Assembly: GCF_002994745.2 (NCBI RefSeq)
Contig: NC_037090.1
Location: forward strand, 33,896,501 to 33,960,500
Reading direction: 5' to 3'
From: Rosa chinensis
Taxonomy: Eukaryota > Streptophyta > Magnoliopsida > Rosales > Rosaceae
Length of the DNA stretch: 64,000 bases
The position numbers were made by a program, and so were the translations under genes. This document shows positions 45,060 to 56,129 of the stretch, piece after piece. Every line of letters starts with the position of its first letter. Position 1 is the first letter of the stretch. Below the pieces are notes generated by a model. It was given only the letters and a program-made list of their open reading frames with translations, did no database searches and was not told the DNA's origin.

Positions 45060-46918
45060 ATTCTTGAGTACCTTGGTGTTTGCCATACCCTCATTTTGTT
45101 AAATATTTTGGACCATTGGATTAGTAATATATCTAATGGTTCAAAATATTTAACAAATTGGTAACTTGTTTAGCCCTTAGCCTTTCTAATTATGCTACTC
45201 ATTTCCAATAAGCAAAAATGTTAACACAAACTACCAATTGAATTGAAAACAATAAAGCCAATTAATGTTTGATTATCAATTGACAATTGACAATTATGAT
45301 TTTTCCTTTTTCAAAAAAAAATTAAAAGAACCTTCTATCCTAAGTTCACCGAATTACTATTAGTTAAATAGTCTATATTACTAATTAATTTTTTTATTAG
45401 TGAATTAATGTTTGATTAATGCTTGTTATTAATGGATAATTACACAATTGAAAATTATGTTTTTTCCCTATTAAAAACAAAACCTTCTAACCTAAGTTCG
45501 CAAAATTAGTATTAGTTAAGTAGTCTTTATTACCAATTAATTATATCATTAGTAGTTTCCTTAACCAAATATAATTCTTTTTACATGCATTTCATGACAA
45601 CCACAACAATTAGTGTAAAAATAAATAATATTTGTTTTAAATGTAGTCAAATGAGAACCTACTTTAAGACTTATTTACTCAAATGAGAATCTACTTTACT
45701 TTAATGAGAACCTATTACAATTACCACTTTTAGGAATTAATTACTCAAATGAGAACCAACTTTACTCTAACGAAGACCTTATTTACTTTAATGAGGATTT
45801 TTTTTCTAATTACCACATGTGTCCTCAAAGTGATTACATGAGTCCTCAGAGTAGTAAATATTATATAAAATAAAACATGTATGAGAAATGTTAATGTCCA
45901 TAGTTTTACCCATCCACATTTGTGTAATAAAGTTCTCCCTTGCGTAATGAAAGTAATATATTGTGTAATGTCCATCGTCGAATTAGTAATTACTTTTAAT
46001 CGACGTAATTTACCACAAATTCCAACAATTGATGAAAAAAAGAAAAATTTTGTTCTAATTATAGTAATTACTCCACCTAAACTAATGTAATAATTTATGG
46101 ACAATTTAACAAGTATGACAACAAATTTGTTGTCAGAGTGGTAAATCTTTATGTTTTTATCATTAATGAAATGATTACTACAATGACTACACATTTTACC
46201 ACAATCACAACAATTGATGTAAAAGTGGTAACTTTTGTCCTATTTATAGTAATTACTCAACCTAAACTAATGTACTAATTTATGGACAATTTAACAAGTG
46301 CAACAACAAATTTGTTGTCAAAGTGGTAAATCGTTATATTTTTATCATTAATGGAATAATTACTCAATGACTACATATTTTACCATAACTCGAAACTATT
46401 GGTGTAAAAAAGGTAACTTTTGTTCTGATTGTAGTAATTACTTCAAAAACTATACCATTTACAAGATTACCAACTATTTTACAATTCCGACAACATTTGT
46501 GTTGTGAACATGGTAAAATTAAAATTAGACCAAAAGATATGTAACAACTCAGTATTGTAAGGAGCTTCTCCACTTGATAATCAAGGTTCTAAATTTGATA
46601 AAAGTTGTCCAAATATGATATTTACATCTTTGACCACTCAATTACAATAACCACAACAATTGTTGTCATAAGTCATAATTGTAGTTCAACTATGTGTAAT
46701 TTATTATTTTGACAATACTTGTTACATGATTTTTAACAATGTTACATATCAAGAAAGAGTGTGTTGTTAATATGATAAATTTTATTTTTAAAAATGACAC
46801 TTGTCAATATTTAATTAGGTAACCTGTTGACCAGTTCAGAAGGTTTCCACTATATTAATTTACTAAAAATAAAAAAATTAAAAAAATAAGGGTATGACAT
46901 ACATCAAGGTACCCAAGA
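45060..46918. mobile_element. Mutator-like TIR element, non-coding (about 1.86 kb)
   Basis: Ends: TTCTTGAGTACCTTGGTGTT on the left; inverted right end CTTGGGTACCTTGATGTATG. About 35 bp pair with few mismatches. The interior is A/T-rich, with three tandem units of about 187 bp (from about 46010, 46197 and 46379; ACAATTGATG...TGGTAA) and the second copy of the 150-bp repeat. No clear target duplication. Superfamily tentative. Confidence 0.55.
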
Positions 46919-47225
46919 CGACCCCATGGAATATGCAATAGTTTATATGAATAATATATGAAGCTGTAGTGCTTTTTTTTTTTTTCCAGATGACTGCATT
47001 AATCTTAGTCATATCATGACTGCATGCATTCTATGATTTCGATCTTCTATATATTAGTTTTAAGAAATTTATGATAGCACCTGAAATTAGGGTAGTGCTT
47101 TTTTTCGATGTGTTTATTCGGTTTTGTTTATTATGTCTGTGTCCTGTGTCCATTAGGTGTGTAACAATTAGAGACTGCATGTAAGTAAGCTTGCATCTTA
47201 CTGATCAGTATAATATATGCTTATC

Positions 47226-47439
47226 TTCTTATAAATTTTCATTATTTGCTGTAAGGTTTATTTGCATTTGGAGTCTCAAGTTAGGCAAAAGATAGTGTGA
47301 TCAGAATACTGTGTGATGGGCATGATCAAACATTCTTATAAATTTTCATTATCTGCTGTAAGGTTTATTTGCATTTGGAGTCTCAAGTTAGGCAAAAGAT
47401 AGTGTGATCAGAATACTGTGTGATGGGCATGATCAAACA
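47226..47439. repeat. Tandem duplication, 2 x 107 bp
   Basis: 47226-47332 and 47333-47439 are almost identical (TTCTTATAAATTTTCATTAT...), differing at a few bases. Recent local duplication. Confidence 0.9.
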
Positions 47440-47667
47440 CCAGATATTAGGAGAGAATAACTATAAGCCTGAGTGATGATAATAAATTTAAAAAATAGGA
47501 GCAGGCAAGTGGAGGGAGGAAAGAGGGAAAGAATCCAACATTTTCAAATAAGAAGAGTTACTTTAACCATTTTTTTATTGAACATTAAAGGAGAAGATAA
47601 GCAAATTTTATAAAAGATTTGGAGTATTTCTTCTCCTTTATGTTCAAATTTTTTTGTTTTTGCACAG

Positions 47668-48191
47668 GCAGAAGCAATAATCAAAAACGAATATACATCA
47701 CTACTTGGAGATGAGGCAAAGGGTTGGTTGGATACCACATATCTGTCCCAATCTGGCAATTTTCGTATCTCAAGAAGAAATAAGGTGATAGTGACTTGAA
47801 TATCTAGCACGCTCTATATTCTAACTGTTGACTGCTTTATTTTATCCGACCATGTAGTGATGTATAGTTACTTAAAACTAAAATTCAGTTGCTCCTAGCT
47901 AAAAATATCGACAAATAACTTTGTAGTGCAGGGAACAACATTTGTTCTGCAAGAGAGAGCTGAACTTAGGCAAAGACTATTTTCAATCATGTCCACTGGT
48001 ACAAGAGTTAAAGAGGTAATATTTGTGAATCCAAATGTGTAGTTTGTATGTCAAAACAACTTTTCTTGCTGATATGGTTTCTGGCTACCATATTAATACT
48101 GCAGGTAATCGAGGAGTTTATTTCCTTATATCAAAGTATAGGTGAATTGGAACTCCAAGAAGGGGAATGGGAAATGGTTTGGAGTTGACAG
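47668..48191 (+). pseudogene. Captured fragment of a plastid-lipid-associated (fibrillin) gene
   Basis: Three exon-like blocks with GT/AG borders and matching phase 0: 47668-47784 (39 codons, IIKNEYTSLLGDEAKGWLDT, LSQSGNFRISRRNK), 47932-48015 (28 codons, GTTFVLQERAELRQRLFSIM) and 48105-48191 (EFISLYQ, LQEGEWEMVWS). The third has an in-frame TGA (48186-48188) where Ser is expected. The sequence matches the PAP/fibrillin domain, closest in my memory to the PAP12-like group with two such domains. Introns are kept, so it was copied as DNA, not from mRNA. No start, transit peptide or last exons are recognisable. It lies inside LTR element 3. Confidence 0.7.
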
Positions 48192-50572
48192 GTAATAAGA
48201 GTCATGTTCAAGTGAAGATTTACATAAATGTGATTACAAAAAGGTTATTTGTTTGTACTGGATTATCTAAAATCCTAAATGAAATGAAATAAAATAAAAT
48301 AAAGAATGATGAAATATGTAAAATAGGTTGGTTTATAACTGCTTATAATTAATCTCAGCCCTAAGAGTCATGAGGAAAAGTGCATGCAGGCATGATGTCC
48401 TATCTGAGTTTAAGTCTTTAATATGATTTGAGTAATCGGAGTATTAACTGAGAGACTAGACAAAGTAGAGAAGTAGGGAGTTTGAAAAAGTAATCGGAGT
48501 ATTGACAAAGAAGTTTGGCAATGCTTATTCCTGCCTCAAAGAAAGTTAAGCTTCAAATTTTTTTTTTTTTTTTTGGGGTCAGTTTTGCTAAGGTGGAAGC
48601 TGTCGTTTTTGTCAATGCTTTTGTTAGTTCATTTATGATTGATCAATAATTCATTTATGGTGTAGAAAACATATCTTACTTTCATTGGGTATCTGGCTAT
48701 AGAAAGTTACGTAGTAACTCCCAAAGCATTCTGATGTCTGAAAATTAGAAGCCTTGCCTCAGATGGTTGAAGTAATTGTATTAAATTTGTAGAACTAAGC
48801 CTCAATCTAACCAAGCTGCTTTTTGTTCTCATCAGTTGAATGGGATATTAGGCAGTATTTGCTTTATTAATTGTTTACTTCTCCGTTCATTTGGCTAAGC
48901 AGATAAGATACAATTGGTAGTAGATATCAGCATAACTTTAGTTTCAAAGAGTTTAATCAGTTCTACTCTTCATGGATAACCAGCTATTATTCCTTCTGTT
49001 TTTCCTATAGAATAGAAACTAAAGAGTTTATTTGTTTGGATAATAATAATAATTGTGCTAGCAGACTCAAAAGGAAAAACTGAAATTAATAACTTTCTGA
49101 GTTAGTTTGTCGACTTGATTGTTACCCTATTCGAAATCAGACGTGCACATCTTATGGCCATCTTTGTAGCATCATGGAAATGCTCTGTCTCCTATTTGGC
49201 TTTCAGTCTTTCACTATTCTGTTTTTAATGGGGGTTTTGGCGTTATGCTTTACTACATCAGCCACAAATATAGAATAAAATTATATAGGGTTTAGAATCT
49301 TGGGTTTTTGAAGTTACTACAACCAAGATTATACACAATTTCAACATTTTTCCAGTTAACTACTGTTCTTTCTCTTCATCTTTTTTTTTTTTTTTTTTGA
49401 GATATAAATTTCAGTCATGAGGACATAAATGATATTCAAATTTGGTTCGACATAGATATGACTTGGACTTTGATTCAGTTGGCTTCCCTTATTTTGTTTT
49501 CCAATTTGGACTTTTTCAAAGCAATACTCAATTATCTGAAATGGTTGGGACAACAGGGTAGTTAATTAGTTAAAGATAGGTTCATGAAATGGGGTTAAAG
49601 GGTGTATGTTGAAAGAACGATAAAGATATAGCTGTACTAAATTATACTGTACTAAGAAAAGATTGATTAAAGACCGTGGACATTACTTTCAATTTTCTTT
49701 TGTACTTCTGCTTGCTTATATTTGCTACTAGCATAGTTGCTGCTATAACTGATGCATGTATAGAAACCACAACGCGTCATAAAATATATAGCTCCTCCAA
49801 AGTTGATATTTCTTATGCTGGTGTTGCTGAGGTTCAACCAATTAACTGCCTTTTGTTCTAAGCTAATTCTCATCGCTTTTCTGCTCATAGAGAGCGATCC
49901 ATAGAGATATCAAAGAACGATCCATAGAGGGATCGGGTGTGTGTTTTTTGCTTTGTAGGAAGTCTTAGTGTACTGTTACAAAGCATCATTAGTGTTTTTT
50001 TTTGTCTATAATGTTATTTTCGTACAATTAGTAATAAAATTCTTCAATAAGTGTTTCGTTTTATAAAGTGGAAATCCTTCCTTTAATTTGTAAAACTTTC
50101 CTCCTACCTTTACTTGCTTTCTGATTCATGTTTTTCCTTATATTGCTTTTGCAGCAAAAGTCTGAGGATCTGAAAAGCAAGGGTTGTCAATTTCTAGGTA
50201 TGGATTGTTGCCAAGACCATTTGCTATTTTCTGTATTGTTAATGGCTCCCAAAAACCAATGTTTCCTCAACATTCCTGGTTTGATTTTCACGATTCTTTC
50301 CGGCTTTTTCATCACAGAGTATAAATATTTTGTGTCTTTTGCTTCTCAGTTACATTTTTTTTTTCAAGAAAATTTTGTGGGTTATGGGAAACATTGTAAT
50401 GGTTATGTACTCTTTGAATGAATCTTCATGTTCTCCTAAGCTGTTCATCTAAAACAAAAGATGAATTAGATCATGTCCTATCTTTGAGATCTTATCAAAG
50501 TTTCCAATATCAATAGCAGCTGCCAACAAATAGGCTATCTTAGTTTATATTCTCTGCCCTTCTAAGATTAAT
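48192..50572. other. Non-coding interior of element 3
   Basis: A/T-rich DNA that may include introns and further exons of the captured gene. A TTTTGCAG acceptor at about 50150-50157 is followed by an open stretch (QKSEDLKSKGCQFLGMDCC) that I could not place in the family. No other gene seen. Confidence 0.4.
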
Positions 50573-50727
50573 TCTATACTAACAATTAAAGGGGATTAAC
50601 AAGAGGGACTAGGAAAAGGCACTATGTAGTAAATGAAAGCCTTCAATTCAGAGACAGACCTGCCTAAACTTTAAGTACGTTTCGTGGTTGCAATGCACAT
50701 CCCGCAGCAAAGCGCGGGCACCGCTAG
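50573..50727 (+). mobile_element. Mini-Helitron-like element (155 bp)
   Basis: Starts TCTATACTAACAATTAAAGG and ends with the hairpin CCCGC-AGCAAAGC-GCGGG (50701-50718) six bases before CTAG (50724-50727), followed by T. Both ends fit plant Helitron termini. The base before the start is T rather than the usual A, so the 5' boundary is less certain than the 3' end. A larger Helitron with a more distant 5' end is the alternative. Confidence 0.55.
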
Positions 50728-51640
50728 TTACATTACAAACTACAGTATCACGAGATTGGCATGTGCTTAGCTCGATTGATTATTCAAATCATCGAATTCA
50801 CATACCTCGCTTATTAACGTCACCTTGACTAATACACATTTAATCTTGCTGCCATGCATGGTAAGAAGTTCTATAACCACTTCACCCCTGTCCCACTTAG
50901 ACTATTGCACAATTCATATATAGATATGAACTATCTTGCATGATCCATGATCCATGATCAAACTTGATAATGTATGGCACATTTGCTTTATTTTTATGAT
51001 CTACCACAATTATGCATGCTCAATGTCACGCTACCATTATCATACGTGGAGATGGTTAGGCTATAATGGCTGCACATACATTAATTTTGCATAGACTCAG
51101 CACGTAGCCAACACCCGGCCACACATGCATTATCTTCATCGTCATAATACTACTCTTGCCATTTAAAATTGGGCTTGCAATAACCATTCAAATATGGCTA
51201 CCCAATTAAATCAAATCATATAAATTGCTAATCACTTCTTTTGTCCTCTTTTTGGAGGAAGCAAATTACTCTAAGCCGGACATCTTCTTTGTGCATACAA
51301 GGCCAAGCAAATTATTGACGATCATTCGTCGATCACACGGAACGTCATGCTTGGACAACTCCAACATGATTTGTTATTCGGGTCAATCTTAATTTTCAAC
51401 TTCTCCAATCGCCAAAAGATAAGTTCTCATTTACACTTTTAAATTTGAGCTAATGTAATGATTTACATGCTTCAAATACATGTTTCTATAATCTAAGCAT
51501 GCCTACAAAATGTGATAGTCTCGGTATCATATCTATTATGCCTACGTATTAATGTCATGATTTATTTAATTGGCCGTCAATTAAACTTACTACATGTATG
51601 CATGTAACACTAAACAATGTGCGGCACTTAAAATCCTCGC
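50728..51640. other. Non-coding interior of element 3
   Basis: About 0.9 kb of A/T-rich DNA with no gene, RNA gene or transposon terminus that I can identify. Confidence 0.5.
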
Positions 51641-52640
51641 TCCGAGCGCGGTACCCCCAAGGGGTAAGCTAAGGTACGGTCATATCCTTACATAAATCCT
51701 CTCCAATCGGCGAGGTACCCCAATGGGGTTAAGAAGCACCAGTCCTCATTCTACCCGGGGCCACGCCACCGGGTAAAGGAGGCCTACCGGCCCTCATTCA
51801 ACCTCATTGGGTTAAGGAGGCTCATGCCCTCACATGACCCCACGGGGTCACGAGGTACAAACCCTCATTCACTCCACCGGGTACACGAGGCTCGAAGCCT
51901 ATCTACTCCACAGGGTGCTAAGGCTCAAGCCTCATTCTAGCCTTCCGGGTATCAGAGGCTCAATCCTCAATCTACCCTTCCGGGTACCAGAGACTCAAGT
52001 CCTCATTCTACCCTTCCGGGTACCAGAGGCTCAAGTCCTCATTCTACGCTTCCGGGTATCAGAGGCTCAAATCCTCAATCTACCCTTCCGGGTACCAGAG
52101 GCTCAAGCCTCATTCTACCCTTCCGGGTATTAGAGGCTCCAGTCCTCAATCTACCCTTCCGGGTATCAGAGGCTCCAGTCCTCAATCTACTCTTCCGGGT
52201 ACCAGAGGCTTAAGTCCTCATTATACCCTTCCGGGTATCAGAGGCTCAATCCTCAATCTACCCTTTCGGGTACCAGAGGCTCAAGTCCTCATTCTACACT
52301 TCCGGGTATCAGAGGCTCAAGTCCTCATTCTACACTTCCGGGTATCAGAGGCTCAAGTCCTCAATCTACCCTTCCCGGTATCAGAGGCTCAAGTCCTCAT
52401 TTACCCTTCCGGGTATCAGAGACCCAAACCCTCATTCACTCCATCGAGTACAGAAGGCCCTGAGCCTATCTACTCCACTAGGTATACGAGTCAACCCTCA
52501 TCGGTTACCAGAGGCCCAAGGCCATAAATACCCTATCGGGTACGAGGCCTAGCTCTCAATCCCACCGAGATCACAGGCCTTCCAACGGGTACTGGAAGCC
52601 GACGCCTATACAATACCCCATCGGGTACCAAAGTTGTTGA
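51640..52640 (+). repeat. Minisatellite of about 36-bp units (14 good copies plus degenerate flanks)
   Basis: Core array about 51924-52430, unit CTCAAGTCCTCATTCTACCC + TTCCGGGTATCAGAGG with TAC/TAT and ATC/ACC variants. Degenerate units with GGGTA and GAGGC continue on both sides. The reading frame 51834-52133 is only a by-product of the 36-bp (in-frame) period. Confidence 0.9.
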
Positions 52641-52836
52641 ACATGAGGCCTACAGGCCCTCATAAATCCTCTACTCGAGCAAGGTATCCAGACGGAATAA
52701 CTAAAGGGTAGCTCCCTTACAAAAGCCAAGGTCCAGTCCCTTGCATCCAAATCCTTGCCCTGAGCGAGGTACCCCAAGGGGTAAGCCAAGGTCCAATCCC
52801 TTGATTTTGAGTCATCTCACCTCCCAAACGTTCTCT

Positions 52837-53601
52837 ACACTTGGGGGACTTATTCATACCACTTATCTAAGTGGAGGTAGTACCAGACCGGGACTATCAT
52901 TGAGCTTCACGCTCATACTTTTCCTGCTACGGTCTATTAATGGAAATATTGAAATTTTTCACCTATTGTTGATCGCAACAATTAAATTTCTTTTACATCC
53001 CATTAATAGGAGACCTAATTCACACAACCTACTGCTCGCTCAATATGAGCGAGCGCAATTCTTACACTCATACTCGGGGGACTATCATGGTATTGCCATA
53101 ATCTCGCTACTATGACACGTAACTTCGATACTGGGGCTTCATTCTTAGCCTCACCAGCATCGTCGAACATAATTTAAGTCCGAATGCCCGTTTCACTAAC
53201 TATGTGACTTGGGGGACTCGGCAAGTAACAACACTCCCGATCCTAACACATGTGCATCACGTGCATACAACATTTACATAACATTATGTGTTATCGTGTT
53301 CATCACACCTTTGCATCATGCATCTCATATAAACGCTCATGCACCTTGATGCCATTTGACTCAAATGTCACTTCGATCGCCCTAGCGCAATCAATATGCC
53401 TTTTGTGCACTCATCTTATTTGCAGGTACTAGCTTGATGAGGGCCTCGGGGCACCAACATACCCGTAGAGTCCCTTCTTACTTATGGAGTTGGGGGACTA
53501 GTATGGGTATGGCGTTCAACAAGGTCATCACTCATACTTGGCGGCATCATATTTAAACTCCCTAACCAAGAAGCGCCTCTTACTAGGGGACTTGGGGGAC
53601 T
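52837..53601 (+). repeat. Five polypurine-tract-like motifs before the 3' LTR of element 3
   Basis: CTTGGGGGACT or close variants occur at about 52839-52850, 53073-53083, 53208-53218, 53488-53498 and at the functional position 53585-53601 (AGGGGACTTGGGGGACT) directly before the LTR. Confidence 0.8.
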
Positions 53602-54069
53602 TGTTGATATCACTTATACCACATACCGCCAAGCATAAGCAACGACCTCTTAGGTGGGCCCCGCGGCATGGCTAGTCCCGCCTACGACATGCATCCGGTA
53701 GTCCGACACCCGAGCTACCTCGTTATGGTGGAGGTCAGCCGGTACCTTGCTAGGAGGCCACCCTCCCATGCTCTCCAAGAGGCTTCAAGAGAAGCAATAT
53801 GTGTATTGTATCCCACATTGGAAATATAGAATAGATGGGGACTTCCTTTAGCTATAAAGGGAAGTCCTCCTCTTCTTAGAGAAGGATGGATCCATGATCC
53901 TTATACTTGTATCACTACAAAGGTCACTTGACCTCACTCATAGTAAAATATCTAAGTGGATGTAGCCTTGCCTCGAGGGCAAGGTGAACCACTATACATG
54001 CGGTGTCGTCTCTCTCTCTCTCTCTCTCCCCATCATGCTTCTTAGTTATCGTATTCTTCAGTAGAAACA
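53602..54069 (+). repeat. 3' LTR of element 3
   Basis: 468 bp, nearly identical to the 5' LTR; followed by ATGTT. Confidence 0.95.
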
Positions 54070-54074
54070 ATGTT

Positions 54075-54169
54075 GTACCCTCAATCCTTGGCTTGAACGA
54101 ACCCTGCTTACTCCATACTACTTCTACATCTTTTCAGGGTTAAGTTGAGTGCTATCTTTTGGCATATCA
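54075..54169 (+). mobile_element. Host Athila-like element, end of the LTR
   Basis: Short remainder between element 3 and the primer site, ending GGCATATCA. Continuous with 42551 once element 3 and its duplication are removed. Confidence 0.5.
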
Positions 54170-54174
54170 CTTTT

Positions 54175-54192
54175 TGGCGCCATTGCCGGGGG
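54175..54192 (+). promoter_or_regulatory. Athila-type primer-binding site
   Basis: TGGCGCCATTGCCGGGGG, one or two bases from the TGGCGCCGTTGCCGGGGA site of Athila elements, placed a few bases after the LTR end. Confidence 0.8.
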
Positions 54193-54338
54193 TTGAAAAA
54201 TCCCCATAAATTTTACGCCAAAAAGGAGTTTGAGGTTGGCAAGGAGTTGTAAACCATAACCGAATGGGTGAAGAACTCTCTTTTTAACATGAGTTCACCA
54301 TTCCCTTTCTCTCTCAGGTAGGTGCACCTTAGTAGGAC

Positions 54339-56037
54339 ATGGTATCTAGGTTGATTAGATACGAGAAGTGGATTCAAGTGGACCTTGAGCCCCGCCAAAA
54401 TCGTTCCTCTTCACCTCTTGCTCTGCGTCAACTTCAGTTTGATAGTCAGGGGCACCGTGTAGAGGTTGAATCAGAATTCTTTAGTTCATCACCAGATCTA
54501 ACACCACCACCTTCACCACCACATCCAATGGTTGTGGGAACGCAATCAATAAGGCAACTTTCATCCTCAACAATTGATGGAGGCATTCCAACATGCATCA
54601 CCTACCCTGATGTGGCTTAAGGGTTAACAGTCGAGTTTGAATTGAAGTCTGGGTTGCTTCACCACCTTCCTATCTTCCATGGACTCTCTGTGGAAAATTC
54701 CAACAAGTATTTAAAGGAGTTCTAATTAATTTGCACTAGCATGAAGCCACAAGGGCAGATGAGAATATTTTGAAGCTGAAGGCATTCCCTTTTTTGTTGG
54801 CTAATAAGGTCAAGGATTGGTAGGCATATCACGTCATAGGATGGCATGATGAAGGCGTTGCTTGAGAAACACTTTCCTACATCTCGTACGTATCATCATG
54901 CTTAGGAAGAAGATTACTGGGATAACTCAAGTTGCAGATAAGTCATGCTCCGCCTACTATGAGAGATTCAAATACTTGTTAGCTCAATGTCCTCAACATC
55001 AAATGAAGGATGAGAACTTTCTCACTTATTTCTATAAAGGGCTCACCATCGTGGAACACAATATGCTTGAGGCTGCTTTTAGGGGCTCTTTTGTGGACAA
55101 ATCACCAGCTGAAGGGAAGGCCTTAATTGCTAACAAAGCCCTAAACGCCCAACCATATAAAAGACCCACTTCATGTGAAAGGGTCCATGAGGTAAGTACT
55201 AATTCTCGATTGGAAGATAAAATTAATAAACTTACTTCTCTTGTGTCTCAGGTTTTGACCACTAAGGGGCAAGTTATGGAGTGTGGAGTGTGCTCTATGT
55301 AAGAGAATGCAACTGATCAATGCCCTCAACTAATTGAGAATGGAGGTTGGAAGAGTGCCAACGCCATAGGGTACCAACAATGGCAACAACATACAAGGAA
55401 TGGTCCCTTCTCCAACACATACAACCTCAGATGGAGGGACCACCCTGTTGGAGGGACAAAGACAACGTGCAAAATGCTCCTCAGAACTCCTATAATCAAC
55501 ATCATCTTGGCTTCTGATGGCTTCTATCAGAAGCCTTAGGCTAACCCTAACTGTAGTCCCTTTAATGCTTCAAATTCTACTTCTTCTAATGATGATTTGA
55601 TTAAGTCCCTATCTAAGTTTACTCAAGCTTTGATTGCAGGTTAAACAAACCATGGGAATCAAATTAACGCCATCGACACTGACATGGTTGAGATGAAGAA
55701 GCAAATGAGTAAAGTAGTGGAGTTCATGGGTAAGTTTCATGAGCAAGGGAAGCTTCCAAATGGAACCATTCCAAATCCCCACTTTGAGCAAGCCAAGACC
55801 ATAAGGAGTGGTAAGACCCTTGCGGACCTTCTTAAGGCCCAAAAAAAGGTCAACGTTGACCTAGACAAGGACAAGAAGGCCCAAACGTCAACTCTGGATG
55901 AGGAGGAGGACCTTGCAACGTCAAATGCTGAGCTTAAAGCATCACCAACTTCAAGGGCAATTCTGGAAACTAAAGGTAACAATTCTAACTTGTCAAATTC
56001 GGTTATTACTAATCCAACTTTTAAAATCTCTCCCTAA
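54339..56037 (+). pseudogene. Athila-like gag pseudogene
   Basis: Starts at ATG 54339 (MVSRLIRYEKWIQVDLEPRQ). After a stop, remnants of FELKSGLLHHLPIFHGLSVE follow, then an open part 54862-55302 with ITGITQVADKSCSAYYERFK, YLLAQCPQHQ, FLTYFYKGL and ALIANKALNAQ. Further on is KLPNGTIPNPHFEQAKTIRSGKTL-like sequence (55684-56037), the usual end of Athila gag before the protease. Order and motifs fit Athila Gag. Many stops and shifts; pol is missing beyond about 56,040. Confidence 0.82.
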
Positions 56038-56129
56038 GATAGAGTTAGATTCCTCCATTGTTCATGATCAAGTACTGCTCATGAGTTTATGTGTGGTAAC
56101 ACGATTTCATCAATTTTGGTTTTCATTTT

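Larger units (their letters stand above)
42552..54069 (+). mobile_element. Non-autonomous large LTR element 3 (11.5 kb, no gag or pol)
   Basis: Two 468-bp LTRs (TGTTGATATCACTTATACC...TAGAAACA) that are nearly identical, a perfect ATGTT target duplication (42547-42551, 54070-54074), a primer site and a polypurine tract of the same type as elements 1 and 2. No retroviral protein motif occurs in about 10.6 kb. The interior is leader repeats, later insertions, a captured gene fragment and a minisatellite. It fits the LARD concept and would need proteins from a related Tat element. Confidence 0.9.

Noticed and set aside
50158..50421. Frame after a TTTTGCAG acceptor as a fourth exon of the fibrillin fragment
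   Set aside because: The first about 20 codons look plausible, but I could not match them to the family and most of the rest reads like intron sequence.
51834..52133. 99-residue frame across the minisatellite
   Set aside because: The frame exists only because the repeat period is divisible by three; the product is pure repeat.
51924..52430. Regular array of 36-bp units that could suggest a CRISPR-like structure
   Set aside because: The units are contiguous with no unique spacers and lie in a plant LTR element; it is a minisatellite.
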